From contig RPFO01000418.1 in the NCBI GenBank assembly GCA_009746045.1, positions 22,501 through 86,500 of the forward strand: a DNA stretch of 64,000 nt, read 5' to 3'. Below the pieces are notes generated by a model, which did not search any database, was not told the origin of the DNA, and saw nothing but the letters and a program-made list of their open reading frames with translations. The first letter of the stretch is position 1. The number at the start of each line of letters is the position of its first letter. A program made the position numbers and the translations under genes. The DNA comes from Mesostigma viride (Eukaryota; Streptophyta; Mesostigmatophyceae; Mesostigmatales; Mesostigmataceae). Of this stretch, positions 21,696 to 31,303 are shown piece after piece.

Positions 21696-23421
21696 TTAAC
21701 TCTTCAACCGTCTGGACTGGAACCACCGAAACGGACTGAGTTTGGGTATCTTTGTGCGCCTGAGAGTAACTAGCCAAATAACATTTTCTGGCCCACCCTT
21801 GGAACCAAGCATGCTTTTATATCAAATAATGTTTGGGAAATTTGGTTGGTCACATATCTATGCCCCATGCATGCTATAAATAGCACCCCCCCCAGGGGGG
21901 TACGGTGCACATGGGGTTGGAGACATATATAATGCATTATAGACCATTTACACAAATCAGGTGGCCCTGGCCTTTTAAAGGCAGTTTATTAGAATCACAG
22001 GCATGCCATCAATGCATTCACAGCATGAAATGTCACAGAACTGCACATGCTAGCTAGCAAACAGCCCAAAATAGCTCAGACCGTTATAACGGTGCAAGCT
22101 ATTTTGGGACGGTTGCTAGAACTGCCGTATAGGTTTCCTATCCCAAAGTGGCACAAAACAACAACTAGATGGCCACAAAAGCAATGCCAACACCATGTCC
22201 AGCATATAAGACACAAGCTCATGCTATACAATAGGTGTAAGGCTCATATCAAGGCCTAAAGCGCGCGTACAAAGGGTGGCAAGGAGCTACATCACTAACA
22301 CACCCAATGAACGACAGAACACCTCTATGTTCTTGGAAACAATGAATAAAACAATAGGAATAAATTGGTATAATGCTCCCATGCAAACAGGTTATGGGTA
22401 TCTCCACGATTTTCACATGCAATGGATGCAAAACAAGAAGGTGGGCGATGGCCAGCAAAACAAGAAGCCACGCCTAACACTGATAAGAAAAGAACTTGTC
22501 TCGGGGTGCTTGACCAAGGAAAAGCATTGGGTAATCAACGTTACCATATTAGTGACCGATAACAATCGTTACCTCGCTATTTCCGTTGCAGCATCAGCTA
22601 ACGGTGACCAAACATGGTCCAAAATCTGCTTGACCTGATGGTATTCCCCAACCATGACAAGCCGATGCGTAGAGGCAGCAAAACAACAAAAAGACAATCA
22701 CAACCCCTCGGTAATAACTCTGATATTAGCTTTAAACGATAATACAACTATATACGGCTAATAGAACACGCTTGGAGGCTAGAACGCACCAGGTCGGTAC
22801 AGCAGATTACCTTTCTTGCGCGAGCCAGCACGCCAGAGTAATGGACGTAGCCTCGAGCCTTTACTGGCTGCCAATGCTAATAAATCTTGTTGGGAACAAC
22901 GTACTAAATTGATCGATGCGCAGATGTCTGGGAAAATTCGGCCTAGCAACATGCAGCACTCGCATCATCACTGCCTGGCCGCTAACGTCATTTGCTGCGC
23001 CGACCAGCACCCCGAGACCCATCTACGTATCTCCGAACCTTCCATGGCTAGGGATATTCAATTTTTAGGATCTAAGAATCATGCCTACAAAATTTGAGTC
23101 CAATACGTCAAGCCATTCTCTCGTACCAGTCAGTTCTTTGCACCGCCATAGCCGTGCGCGTCAATATTTTTCCTGCACGTCGGTCCCGTTGGACCATGGT
23201 ACCCCCCTAACTTTGCTCAAGCATATCTCCCTGGCCAGGTGTCCAAAGTACGGTCTGAAGTGCTCTACGGAAAGCTGACGTCTAGATCTTTCGATCCCCC
23301 CAGGTTTGACCGTTAAATTATTATTGGCGCGGCGCCTGGTAGGCGCACAAACTCAGTCCGTTAGAGTGGTAGGACTTCAACTGGTACCACGAAAACGGCG
23401 CGAGAACGGTTTAAGAGTTAA
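21696..23421. mobile_element. 1.7-kb TTAA-flanked DNA transposon (piggyBac-like ends)
   Basis: The insert 21700-23417 is bounded by TTAA (21696-21699 and 23418-23421). The equivalent uninterrupted site in A1 is the single TTAA at 903-906, so insertion used exactly one TTAA. The termini are inverted: CTCTTCAACCGT and CTCTTAAACCGT, with a 14-bp subterminal inverted repeat ACGGACTGAGTTTG (21731-21744 and 23347-23360). TTAA duplication and a pyrimidine-start end point to piggyBac-like transposition. The longest frame (22276-22638) is not a recognised transposase, so it is probably non-autonomous. Confidence 0.85.
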
Positions 23422-23739
23422 AGCTTGCAATACCAAGAATGGGCCCTTTTAGCTGGGGGGTGGGGGTGGGGGTGGGGGGGATGGGGGAGGGGGAGGGTGG
23501 CGATTGGGGTTAATGCTTGTCAACGCATGGAGTCTTTCTTTCAGGGCGGATATGCGTCGTCTCCGTCCTGGCTGCCCGGGGTCGCCGGCGTGTCGACTGG
23601 GCCTCATCCCGCTCAAGGCGGGCCAGGAGGCGTTTGAGGCTGGTAAACTGGCGGGAAGGTTGACCGTGGCGTGCCTGGCGACCTTGCATCCTGACCATGC
23701 TCGCACGGTGCGACATGAGGATGGAAAGGGGCTTGTTTA

Positions 23740-24476
23740 TTAACAAAGGCTGTGCCCAAAGCCTATTGTACCGCGAGGCCGCGAGGGTGTGCCCTTACCG
23801 GGCGCCCTCCATGCATACCCGGGACGTGCGTTGACGATCGATGATGATGCAGCTGGGGCGTGCCTGGGGCGGCCCGGCTTGTGCCGCTTGTTAGGGGCCT
23901 GCACATCCGTGCGCTGCCCGTCGATGAAGAGCACGGGGGTGTCGTTGACGAGTCGAACGTAGGTGCGGATGCCTGAGCGCCTGGCTTGGACCGCTGCGTC
24001 ACTGCCCAGCAGGCCGTTCTTGATGACTACTAGCTGGGCAGGGGAGAGTAGGTCGTCGAGGCGCTGGGCGCGTTCCTCCCGCCCAGGAGCTTGCGGGCCT
24101 GCAGGACTTTAACCTTGCTGGCCACATTCGCGAAGGTCACCCGGATGGGGCCAGGCTGGCCAGCCATCCAGGCTGCCGACTCAATGCGGATGCGTTCGTT
24201 GCCCAAACGCAGCCGGCCCACTATGAGGTGCTGGTGCAGGCGTTGTGCTAGCATCAGTTCCGTTTCTGGGTGCTGCGCGACCTCGAAATACCTGACCACT
24301 ATACTGCGTAAGCGTTGGTCCTCCTCGACAGCGGTCTTGTGGGCTGCTGCACCCTTCCTTGCTGCATCCGCCATCATGTTGGCAATGTCCGCCTGCTTCA
24401 CCATGTTAGTGTAGCTGGTCGGTGCGGGGGCGGCTGGCTGGGGCGAGGGGGCCAGGGCTGCCTTTACCTCAGCCAT
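23740..24476 (-). pseudogene. A3 ORF1, C-terminal half
   Basis: It begins MAEVKAALAPSPQPAAP and contains RIRIESAAWMAG, GPIRVTFANVASKVKVLQAR and, after a frameshift near 24050, YVRLVNDTPVLFIDGQR and a basic tail. It is the same protein as at 1-525 in A1. The upstream half lies at 24590-25250 beyond a D-type tail insertion. Confidence 0.75.
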
Positions 24477-24582
24477 GCATTAATTAATTAATTAAAATCA
24501 TAGCTCCGTGGGGAGCATATGTAACACATAGCCCTGAGAAAGGGGCATCTATGGGTTTGTAATACAAAAACCTCAGCCATGC
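24466..24582 (-). mobile_element. 91-bp truncated D-type 3' end with 13-bp TSD
   Basis: The insert 24479-24569 is flanked by ACCTCAGCCATGC at both sides. In minus orientation it equals the last part of the D2 3' UTR (from TACAAACCCATAGATGCCCC), the hairpin GCTCC-CCAC-GGAGC (24503-24516) and the TTAA tail. It splits A3 ORF1. Confidence 0.88.
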
Positions 24583-24589
24583 TGGTGTG

Positions 24590-25250
24590 TAGCTCGCCTT
24601 GTCATGACGTATAGAGCAGCGGGCAGGGCGCCTATCTGGGCTGCCATGTCCTCGACTTTCTTGTTGAGCTGGAGCAGGTCTGCTTCCGGGCATCTTGTAA
24701 TGGAAGCAATATAGGAGTGGTAGCGGTGCCATGCTCGGCATCATCGAAAGCGGCAATGAGTGCCCGGAGGCAAGGGGCCTGCACGTAGCTCAGAAAAACA
24801 GAAAGACGAAGCTGGGGCTCGTCCAGATCGGCAATGTCGTCCACTGGAATGGTCTCGCCGGACGTGCCAGGAAAATAGATCGCATTGTTGTTGTCAGTTC
24901 AGGTGGTGCAGGATGGCCTGCGCCGCGATGGCGGTGAGCGAAAAGAACCTTTCCTCGGAAACCTGTTGCCCAGGCATGAAAGACGCTGGGTTAAACTCAG
25001 CGTCGTCGAGGGGGTCGTCCTCACGGATAACCTCGCTGGGAAAAGGAGCGGAAGGCGGAGGGATCTGGCTGTCCATCTCGTCGGCTGGGCCGGAGCAATG
25101 CCGCTTGGACGAGGCGGTAATGGCCTCTTCGGCAGTCGGTGGCTGCGTCGCAATGGTTTCCACAGCGTCGACTAGTTGCGTAATGGTGTGAGGCGCTGAA
25201 TCCTCCCCATCGGAGGGGGAAGGGGAGGCGGCTGACGGTGATTCCGCCAT
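24590..25250 (-). pseudogene. A3 ORF1, N-terminal half
   Basis: It begins MAESPSAASPSPSDGEDSAP at 25250, an acidic and Ser/Pro-rich N-terminus, and is open to 24894. After a frameshift it continues as VDDIADLDEPQLRLSVFLSY. The stretch to the C-terminal half is out of frame. It is assigned to A3 by position and order only, because A1 lacks this end. Confidence 0.55.
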
Positions 25251-25440
25251 AGCTTGTGTCCGGAAAATACGAGCGCTGTCTGTGCTGTGTTTTATGATAT
25301 TGCGCTAAATCTTAGGCGATGGCTGCCGTAAATTATATCATCGTGTTCGTCATCAAAAGGCGAGTCTACTGCAATTTACCCGACCAAATTTCATGCACGG
25401 ATGCAAAAGTTATGAGCATTCTCGGCCATCCATAGCTCGT
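25251..25440 (-). promoter_or_regulatory. A3 5' UTR / internal promoter candidate
   Basis: It is similar in order and content to the 5' UTRs of D1 (13676-13832) and D2 (37919-38068): a GCTCATAACTTT block, then GATATAATTT, then GCAATAT, shortly before the ATG. LINEs need an internal promoter near the 5' end, so the shared blocks are candidates. Confidence 0.45.
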
Positions 25441-25449
25441 CACACCGTA

Positions 25450-25741
25450 AACCGGCTATATAAAATCCAGGATACTCTACTCAGCAAAGCGCCTCTTCCT
25501 CCTGGGGGGCGGGGGGCTAGAGCTCTCGAGCCCACAGGGGCTGGCGTGTGGGGGCCTGGACAATGGTCTGCCACCGCTTCTTGTTCTGCATAGCTGTCCA
25601 AGCAAGATCGAGAGGGAGCGGGTCCATACTCCCAAACATCTTTTATAGGCACTTGCACTGTACTTACACCGGGAAGTGGGGCTTTTTGCCTTGTAAGGGC
25701 GTACGCTTGGGACTTCAAATATTGCATGAGGTAGATAACCC
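25450..25741. other. Family C ORF2 end (minus) and undefined flank
   Basis: 25480-25585 in minus orientation encodes the family C C-terminus (KRWQTIVQA then a Pro-rich end) with an indel. 25620-25741 holds no recognised feature; with 29629 onwards it formed the target of the LTR element. Confidence 0.5.
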
Positions 25742-26452
25742 TGTCAGAAAAATATGACCCAATCTGTCCAAACTTTCCACTTAGCCTGAATATTCCAATT
25801 CTGGCTACAGGAGGAAATGAGCAACTGTGAAGACCATGGCTGGAATCAGTAAAATATGGCGAATTTAATGATGACAATCCGCTTTAATATTCACCAATAT
25901 AATCTAGGCTGCGGCCATGGGGCGGCCAGCTGCCATAGCTCAGCATATCAAGGCTTACAGGAAAAATTGCCAGAGCAACATTATCTGGAAAAAGCACACC
26001 GTCCCTATAGCCGTCGATCTAGGAAAGATCTACGGCACAGTTAGGGTGCAGGCCAGCCGCCACACAAAACGTGGGTGGCTTGCATCAACACAGACATGAT
26101 GCGTTGGGTCACTAGTATGCAAGTACAAGGACATTGCGCCTCCAGGGCAGCACTTAGTGAAAAGAGGGTCGGCGCGAAGCGCGGATCCTGGCAAATTTGT
26201 CCGACGGCTACAGTACCGGCAGGACAGTGCTCGGTACGGTACGGATGGCAGCAAACAGTGCTGGAAATATATTTAGTGGCGACTTATACTACATCGGACT
26301 TTGACAAAGTGGACTGAAAATATAAGTATCGCGACGGATAGTACAACAAAGTACCGTCGGGGCTGAAAATAGAAGTATCTCGACGGATAGTAAAACAAAG
26401 TACCGTCGTAAATTATTTGCTAGCTGCAGGGCAAAGGCAACTACCGTTGACA
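25742..26452 (-). repeat. 3' LTR
   Basis: 711 bp. Near its outer edge (26331-26408) it holds two tandem ~47-bp units, each with an inverted repeat CGACGG...CCGTCG. In minus orientation these lie at the start of U3, where enhancers usually sit. A TATA-like AAATATATTT lies next to them (about 26262-26274). Confidence 0.92.
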
Positions 26453-26722
26453 CACCCCCGTGCCCAAAGTCTAGCATAAACAAAAACAGGCAGTCTCCAG
26501 TAGGATGTCCAAGAGCTAGCTAGAGGTCACCACCCCAATAAACACCCCCGTGACCGAGAGCGTAGCATGGCAGGTCTATAAGTAACTGTCTGGGAGGGTA
26601 CAGGACACCCCCGGGCCCAAATAAAGTCAGTCCCGCCTGAAGTCCAGTCTCAGGAAACACAGAAGTAGAGCAGCTCTGGTAAAGCACCATAGGTCACGAC
26701 ACGCTACACTTGAGTAGTCAAG
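26453..26722 (-). other. LTR element 3' untranslated part
   Basis: No ORF. Directly before the 3' LTR in minus orientation stands a G-rich stretch (GGGCACGGGGGTG) that could be the polypurine tract. Confidence 0.5.
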
Positions 26723-27623
26723 TCACCCTCCACCCCGTTGACCATGAAAACAGAAGCCAGGGGGAAGGGGAGCGGCCTCCTGGGTCAGGTTGGCCTTCTC
26801 CGGGGCCTGGTCGCGCGGCCGGAGGTGGGGATGCTTACGGTAGCAGGTCTCGTGCAGGTGACCAGGGCGGCGGCAGTAGGTACACCGCTTCCTGCCACCC
26901 CCAGAGATCGAGGTGGCATACGCTGCGCCCTCAGGGGGGGCAGCCGGGTCCGCGGGCTTGGTGGTAGTCTTAGCAGGAGAGGGCGCAAGCAGGTCGTCGA
27001 TCTCAAAAACCAAATCCCGGATCTGGTGGAGGGTCATGCCAGGCTGGCGACGGGCAGCCAGTCCATGGCAGCGCGATGGATGGGCCGTGGAGAGCCCCGC
27101 CAACATGCAGTCCTTCCACTCATCCCAGGTAACTGTGACGCCCGCGTCCTCTAAATCCTGCTTCATCATCATGCCACGGGACCAATACTTCGGTGCATGC
27201 AGTCTCATTCGGCTGGATGGCAATGCGGTATAACTGGCGCTTTTTCTCGAGTTTGTACGACTCGGTCAGGTATGGCTGACGAATGGTGCATTCAGATGCT
27301 TGTACACAGCGCTGACAGTGGGGGGGTCGACAGTGCGGGCCTCACGGATTGCTTGCCGGCCCCTTAAGGATAGCAAGTAAGGTGGAACGCAGAATCTTAT
27401 CGGCCGCCATAACGTGCTCCTGGGACAGATCCGCACTGCCGTCCAACACCCCAAGCACGCCCTGAGCATCGCAGGACGACTCCAGGATCGTCTCACGCTC
27501 AACCCAACCAGCAAAGTCGGTACAGGGATCAAAACGCGCCACATTGCGGAGAGACGGCTGGACGGCTTTGGCGCCAACGACCATAGGATGCTCGCCAGGG
27601 TCACGTGCAGCAGCGCGCGACAT
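26723..27623 (-). pseudogene. Copia-like gag polyprotein, frameshifted
   Basis: Starts MSRAAARDPGEHPMVVGAK at 27623. The middle part shifts frame near 27350 and 27190 (LYRIAIQPNE lies in another frame than MMKQDLEDAGVTVTWDEW). The C-terminal 166-codon frame contains a CCHC zinc knuckle CTYCRRPGHLHETC (C-x2-C-x4-H-x4-C) after a Pro-rich spacer. Gag packages element RNA in virus-like particles. The order helix-rich domain then one knuckle is typical of Ty1/copia. With its frameshifts this copy would need gag in trans. Confidence 0.82.
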
Positions 27624-27861
27624 GGTTCAGCAAAAGAAGAAGAGGTGGCCCCGCCAATTCAGCGTCGTAGCAGCGGGAAGGAAACCAAAAAACGGCTAGC
27701 ACCGTAGTGTCGAAAAGAAAAGGAACAGGAACGCGCTACGGCAGCTCACTCAGTAACCAGACAAGCAGCAAGACAGCCGCAGTATACTACAATAGTCACG
27801 CTGGGAGCAAAAAGAGCACGCCAGAATGCGTAAACCAGGTTGTGACAGGAGGAACCGTGGG

Positions 27862-28110
27862 TCAAGAAGTAGAGGGGTCAGTTATATCCGCACCCTCACG
27901 CTGTAAATATTCCAGGTAGGAGCCAATAAGGGTGTTCACCATTAAAAAGGCCAGAGGACAATCCGCGTCTGGAGAGGCATACGTATCCCTTATGATTTCG
28001 ACAATCCAACGCCTTGCCTGAACTGGATTGACGGCCACAGTGGCCGTTGCCCCTTGGAACTCAAAAGTTACTGTGACAAGGTTAATTCTAGGGTGATCAG
28101 GCCCAGACAT
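27862..28110 (-). CDS. Small ORF of unknown function in LTR element
   Basis: An intact 82-residue frame starts MSGPDHPRINLVTVTFEFQG and ends GADITDPSTS. It lies between the leader and gag on the coding strand. It looks like a compact alpha/beta protein (alternating hydrophobic strands, then a helix with ARRWIVEIIRDTY). I do not recognise the family. It could be the N-terminal part of gag separated by stops, or an accessory protein. Confidence 0.45.
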   Translation of the reverse strand: MSGPDHPRINLVTVTFEFQGATATVAVNPVQARRWIVEIIRDTYASPDADCPLAFLMVNTLIGSYLEYLQREGADITDPSTS

Positions 28111-28174
28111 AACCAAGTCAAGAGAAAGAGCCAAAAGTAGGGGCCAACAGCAAAAGTAGGGCCACAAGGTAGCT

Positions 28175-28865
28175 GGAGGCTGGCTTAATTAATTAATAAG
28201 CACGTGACTGCGTCACGTGGGTGCCAATACAGAGTAAAGGAACCTTCAACCCTATATACACAGTGAGAAGGAGGGAGGGCGCCCTAGCTTCTCTCACTGC
28301 CGCAGGTGGGCAGGCCACAGAGCGCTCTCTCCACGGCATGGTGCCGGGGCGCAACACTGTGGGTGCAATACAACCAGTGCAATACCATAGGTAGGCTGGC
28401 GCATAGCTTATGCTACAAATGTGAGGTGGGCTCAAGACGTCGGCTAATTAAGGCGCAAGCTGATGGCCACAAGGTGCCAGAGCTAATTGAAGGTACTATA
28501 ACGCTGTGCGCTAATATCGTTTCAAGTGCTGTAATGCCTAAGCTATCCCATCATCGATTGCCCCCATCTAGACAACTAGCTGGAGTGCTCTATCCCGGGG
28601 AAGCCCGGGGGGGCTTCCACAGTTTCTTGTTGACGTAGAGGTCCCCGCCCCGCCAGTACACTTGGGGCTTCTCGGGGTTGGTCTTGTGGCGGATGTAGTC
28701 GGGCCACTGATCGCGGCGTTGCTGCTGCTGGGCTGGCGTCAGGTCGTCGTCAAGCGACCAGGAGGTGTCCACCAGCTTCTTGCGGCGAGAGAGGAACCGA
28801 ACTCGGGCTGTGATGTCGCTGAAGGTGAGGACCACTGGAGGGGGCCCAGCCGGAGGCTGGCTTAA
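28175..28865 (-). mobile_element. 663-bp LINE fragment inside the LTR element, 14-bp TSD
   Basis: The insert 28189-28851 is flanked by GGAGGCTGGCTTAA (28175-28188 and 28852-28865). In minus orientation it holds the end of an L1-ORF1p-like ORF (PPVVLTFSDITARVRFLSRR, SLDDDLTPAQQQQRRDQWP), a 3' UTR, the hairpin CACGTGACGCAGTCACGTG and TTAA repeats. It is related to D ORF1 but distinct. It entered after the LTR element, so this LINE type moved very recently. Confidence 0.88.
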
Positions 28866-28904
28866 GACGTACAAGGAGTGGCTATGAAGGCGGAATGGAC
28901 TTAA

Positions 28905-28917
28905 CAAACCGATACCA
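28905..28917 (-). promoter_or_regulatory. Primer-binding site
   Basis: TGGTATCGGTTTG directly follows the 5' LTR. The first seven bases are complementary to a tRNA 3' end GATACCA, as in initiator tRNA-Met, the usual primer of copia elements. The tRNA identity is inferred. Confidence 0.7.
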
Positions 28918-29628
28918 TGTCAGAAAAATATGACCCAATCTGTCCAAACTTTCCACTTAGCCTGAATATTCCAATTCTGGCTACAGGAGGAAATGAGCAA
29001 CTGTGAAGACCATGGCTGGAATCAGTAAAATATGGCGAATTTAATGATGACAATCCGCTTTAATATTCACCAATATAATCTAGGCTGCGGCCATGGGGCG
29101 GCCAGCTGCCATAGCTCAGCATATCAAGGCTTACAGGAAAAATTGCCAGAGCAACATTATCTGGAAAAAGCACACCGTCCCTATAGCCGTCGATCTAGGA
29201 AAGATCTACGGCACAGTTAGGGTGCAGGCCAGCCGCCACACAAAACGTGGGTGGCTTGCATCAACACAGACATGATGCGTTGGGTCACTAGTATGCAAGT
29301 ACAAGGACATTGCGCCTCCAGGGCAGCACTTAGTGAAAAGAGGGTCGGCGCGAAGCGCGGATCCTGGCAAATTTGTCCGACGGCTACAGTACCGGCAGGA
29401 CAGTGCTCGGTACGGTACGGATGGCAGCAAACAGTGCTGGAAATATATTTAGTGCCGATTTATACTACATCGGACTTTGACAAAGTGGACTGAAAATATA
29501 AGTATCGCGACGGATAGTACAACAAAGTACCGTCGGGGCTGAAAATAGAAGTATCTCGACGGATAGTAAAACAAAGTACCGTCGTAAATTATTTGCTAGC
29601 TGCAGGGCAAAGGCAACTACCGTTGACA
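28918..29628 (-). repeat. 5' LTR
   Basis: 711 bp and near-identical to 25742-26452; differences are visible at 29455-29459 (GCCGAT against GGCGAC). Confidence 0.92.
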
Positions 29629-30050
29629 AACCCCGCCCTGCCCCGGACTGTCAAACGCGACCTCTTCAAGGTCCGTCGTCATCTTGACGATCCTGACCTA
29701 TGGCGCCGAGACGTGGACGCTGACGCAGGAGCTGGAGCAGCAACTCGACGGTGCGGTCACCAAGATGCTACGTAGTGCGCTTAGTATTCCATAGCATGCA
29801 CATTCGCCATTAGGAAATGTATGCTGATTTGACCCTATATGCGTCCCATATTATTAGGCACAGGCGCCTGGGCCTAGCCGGGCACCTCCCACGCACAGAT
29901 CAGGTATAGATCCTTGATAGACACTATGGATAGCTCAGCAGGAACCAAGGCCGCCCAACCTGGGCGTTTTGTTCTCACATGGCGTGCCCTGAGGCCACGC
30001 GCGGCAGGGGCGCCACCCGTGGGGCTTTCCGGGATAGACTACAGGAATTA
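29629..30050 (+). pseudogene. RTE-like LINE RT C-terminal fragment
   Basis: Readable motifs are DLFKV, LTYGAETWTLTQELEQQLDG and VTKMLRS, followed by stops and frameshifts. It belongs to the RTE-type RT C-terminus but differs from A and B; it may be family C because a C tail follows at 30055. It was the landing site of the LTR element. Confidence 0.7.
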
Positions 30051-30054
30051 AATT

Positions 30055-30420
30055 AAATTTCGCGGCGATTCCGCGGCTTCGCCCACCTCCACCCATCCAG
30101 CAAGGAATATGTGCTACATGATCTCCCAACGGACTGAATGGAGTCATGTTATAATTTAATTTATTTTAATTTTTTAATTAAATTAAATGATAACATGACT
30201 CCGTTGGGAGATCATGTAGCACGTATTCCTTGCTGGATGGATGAAGGTGGGCGGAGCCGCGAAACCGAACTAAACTAATGCTAAGCGAATCTGGAAAATC
30301 CTAACTACTCTACTCAGCAAAGCGCCCCTTCCTCCTGGGGGGGGGGGGGGCTTGCCTACAGGGGCTGGCGTGTGAGCCTGGACAATCGTCTTCCACCTCT
30401 TCTTCCTAGGTGCACGCATG
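30055..30420. mobile_element. Two family C 3' ends, tail to tail
   Basis: 30055-30165 is a plus-strand C end and 30166-30420 a minus-strand one that includes the ORF2 C-terminus (30300-30400). They meet in AT-rich tails, producing a large imperfect inverted repeat around 30108-30235. The minus hairpin CTCC-GTTG-GGAG is at 30199-30210. Confidence 0.75.
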
Positions 30421-30827
30421 GTTATATAAGTTGGGTAAGCACGTGCGCGGCTGGCTGGGTGGGTGGGTCACTGGGTGCATGGGAGGACAGGCGGCTGTCT
30501 GGGTGCACGGGCGCGCGAGTGTGTTAGCAGTTGTGTGGGTGGGTGGCCAGGTGGCTGCATGGGTGGGCGACTGCATGGGTGGCTTACCAGCCATAGCCTA
30601 GTCCTAGTACAGCCATGCTACGCCCTGGCTATGTTCAGATTACTTGCCCACGCTCCTTGCTATGATATGCTCACATGGGTCTTATTGCACCCACAGTTTG
30701 CCGGATCGTTAGCCTGTCCTTTTAGCTAGCCGCGCCCGATTGCAGCTGTGGCATGCCTTTGGCATGAAGGAGACTGGGGGTCTCTGCCCTTTCTCCTGTA
30801 GTGCACACACAGGGATTAAAAGCACTT
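30421..30827. other. No recognised feature
   Basis: It contains a GGGT/GCAT-rich simple stretch (30450-30590). No gene or element is supported. Confidence 0.4.
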
Positions 30828-30878
30828 CGGTGCTCCGTGACTCCCCAACGGGAGCACGAGTTTAATTAATTAATTAAT
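30828..30878 (+). mobile_element. Isolated family A-type 3' tail
   Basis: The hairpin CTCCC-CAAC-GGGAG (30841-30854) with CGAGTTTAATTAATTAA is preceded by sequence that is not A 3' UTR. It is either a very short truncated insertion or the end of a further family sharing the hairpin. Confidence 0.65.
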
Positions 30879-31030
30879 GGGTGGCTTGGTCAGTGCGCAC
30901 AAAGTGCAAGAGATGGAGACATGGGATATGCCAATGCCATACTCATGTGAGCATACGTGGATGCCAGGTGACATGTGCCAGCGTTGGGGTCACTGCACCT
31001 TGCAATATGCTCGCTCGGCATATTCTCGAC

Positions 31031-31303
31031 ATGTATTACACTCCTGGCCAGTTAGGCTCGAAGCACACGCCCTGATCAAGCATATGCTGTTTCCGGCCCC
31101 ACCGTCTATATAGGTCATCTAGTCGCTCTACACGTAAGCCAGCCATAATTTCAATGTACAAGGATACACATTTCCATCACCATTCATCTTCATCATCCTG
31201 AACGACTCGAACACGCGGACAAGGTAACGGCAGGCTCGAGCTACCATGGTCCGGATTCTCCCGATTTCTGGCCTGCGCTGGTTGTCTCCTTGATGTATTA
31301 CAC
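31031..31303 (+). mobile_element. SINE-like retroposon, 251-bp copy S3 with 11-bp TSD
   Basis: The insert 31042-31292 lies between ATGTATTACAC repeats (31031-31041 and 31293-31303). Its sequence matches S2 from GGCCAGTTAGGCTCGAA to the end TGGTTGTCTCCTTG. It is 5'-truncated relative to S2. Confidence 0.88.

Larger units (their letters stand above)
16786..25440 (-). mobile_element. RTE-like LINE, copy A3, nearly full-length, nested
   Basis: Reading leftwards from about 25440: 5' UTR, ORF1, C-rich spacer, endonuclease, linker, RT, 3' UTR, a GGAT array of about 1 kb, hairpin (16802-16815) and TTAA tail. It is interrupted by a D-type tail (24479-24569), a TTAA-specific element (21700-23417), a MITE (20753-21245), a SINE-like copy (18315-18687), and the array. 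It gives the only 5' end of family A in the window. Many frameshifts make it the oldest A copy here. Confidence 0.88.
25742..29628 (-). mobile_element. Gag-only LTR retrotransposon (TR-GAG type)
   Basis: Two 711-bp direct repeats (25742-26452 and 28918-29628) differ at only about two bases. Each has TG...CA ends in minus orientation with TGTCA/TGACA inverted tips. The whole is flanked by the 5-bp duplication AACCC (25737-25741 and 29629-29633). A primer-binding site (TGGTATCGGTTTG) follows the 5' LTR. The interior encodes a copia-like gag and one small extra ORF; no protease, integrase or RT is found. Known gag-only elements with terminal repeats are called TR-GAG and need a helper. LTR near-identity indicates a young insertion. 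Confidence 0.9.

Noticed and set aside
28590-28907. LINE ORF1 piece as part of the LTR retrotransposon's own coding region
   Set aside because: It is bounded by a 14-bp TSD and ends in a LINE hairpin plus TTAA tail, so it is a later insertion.
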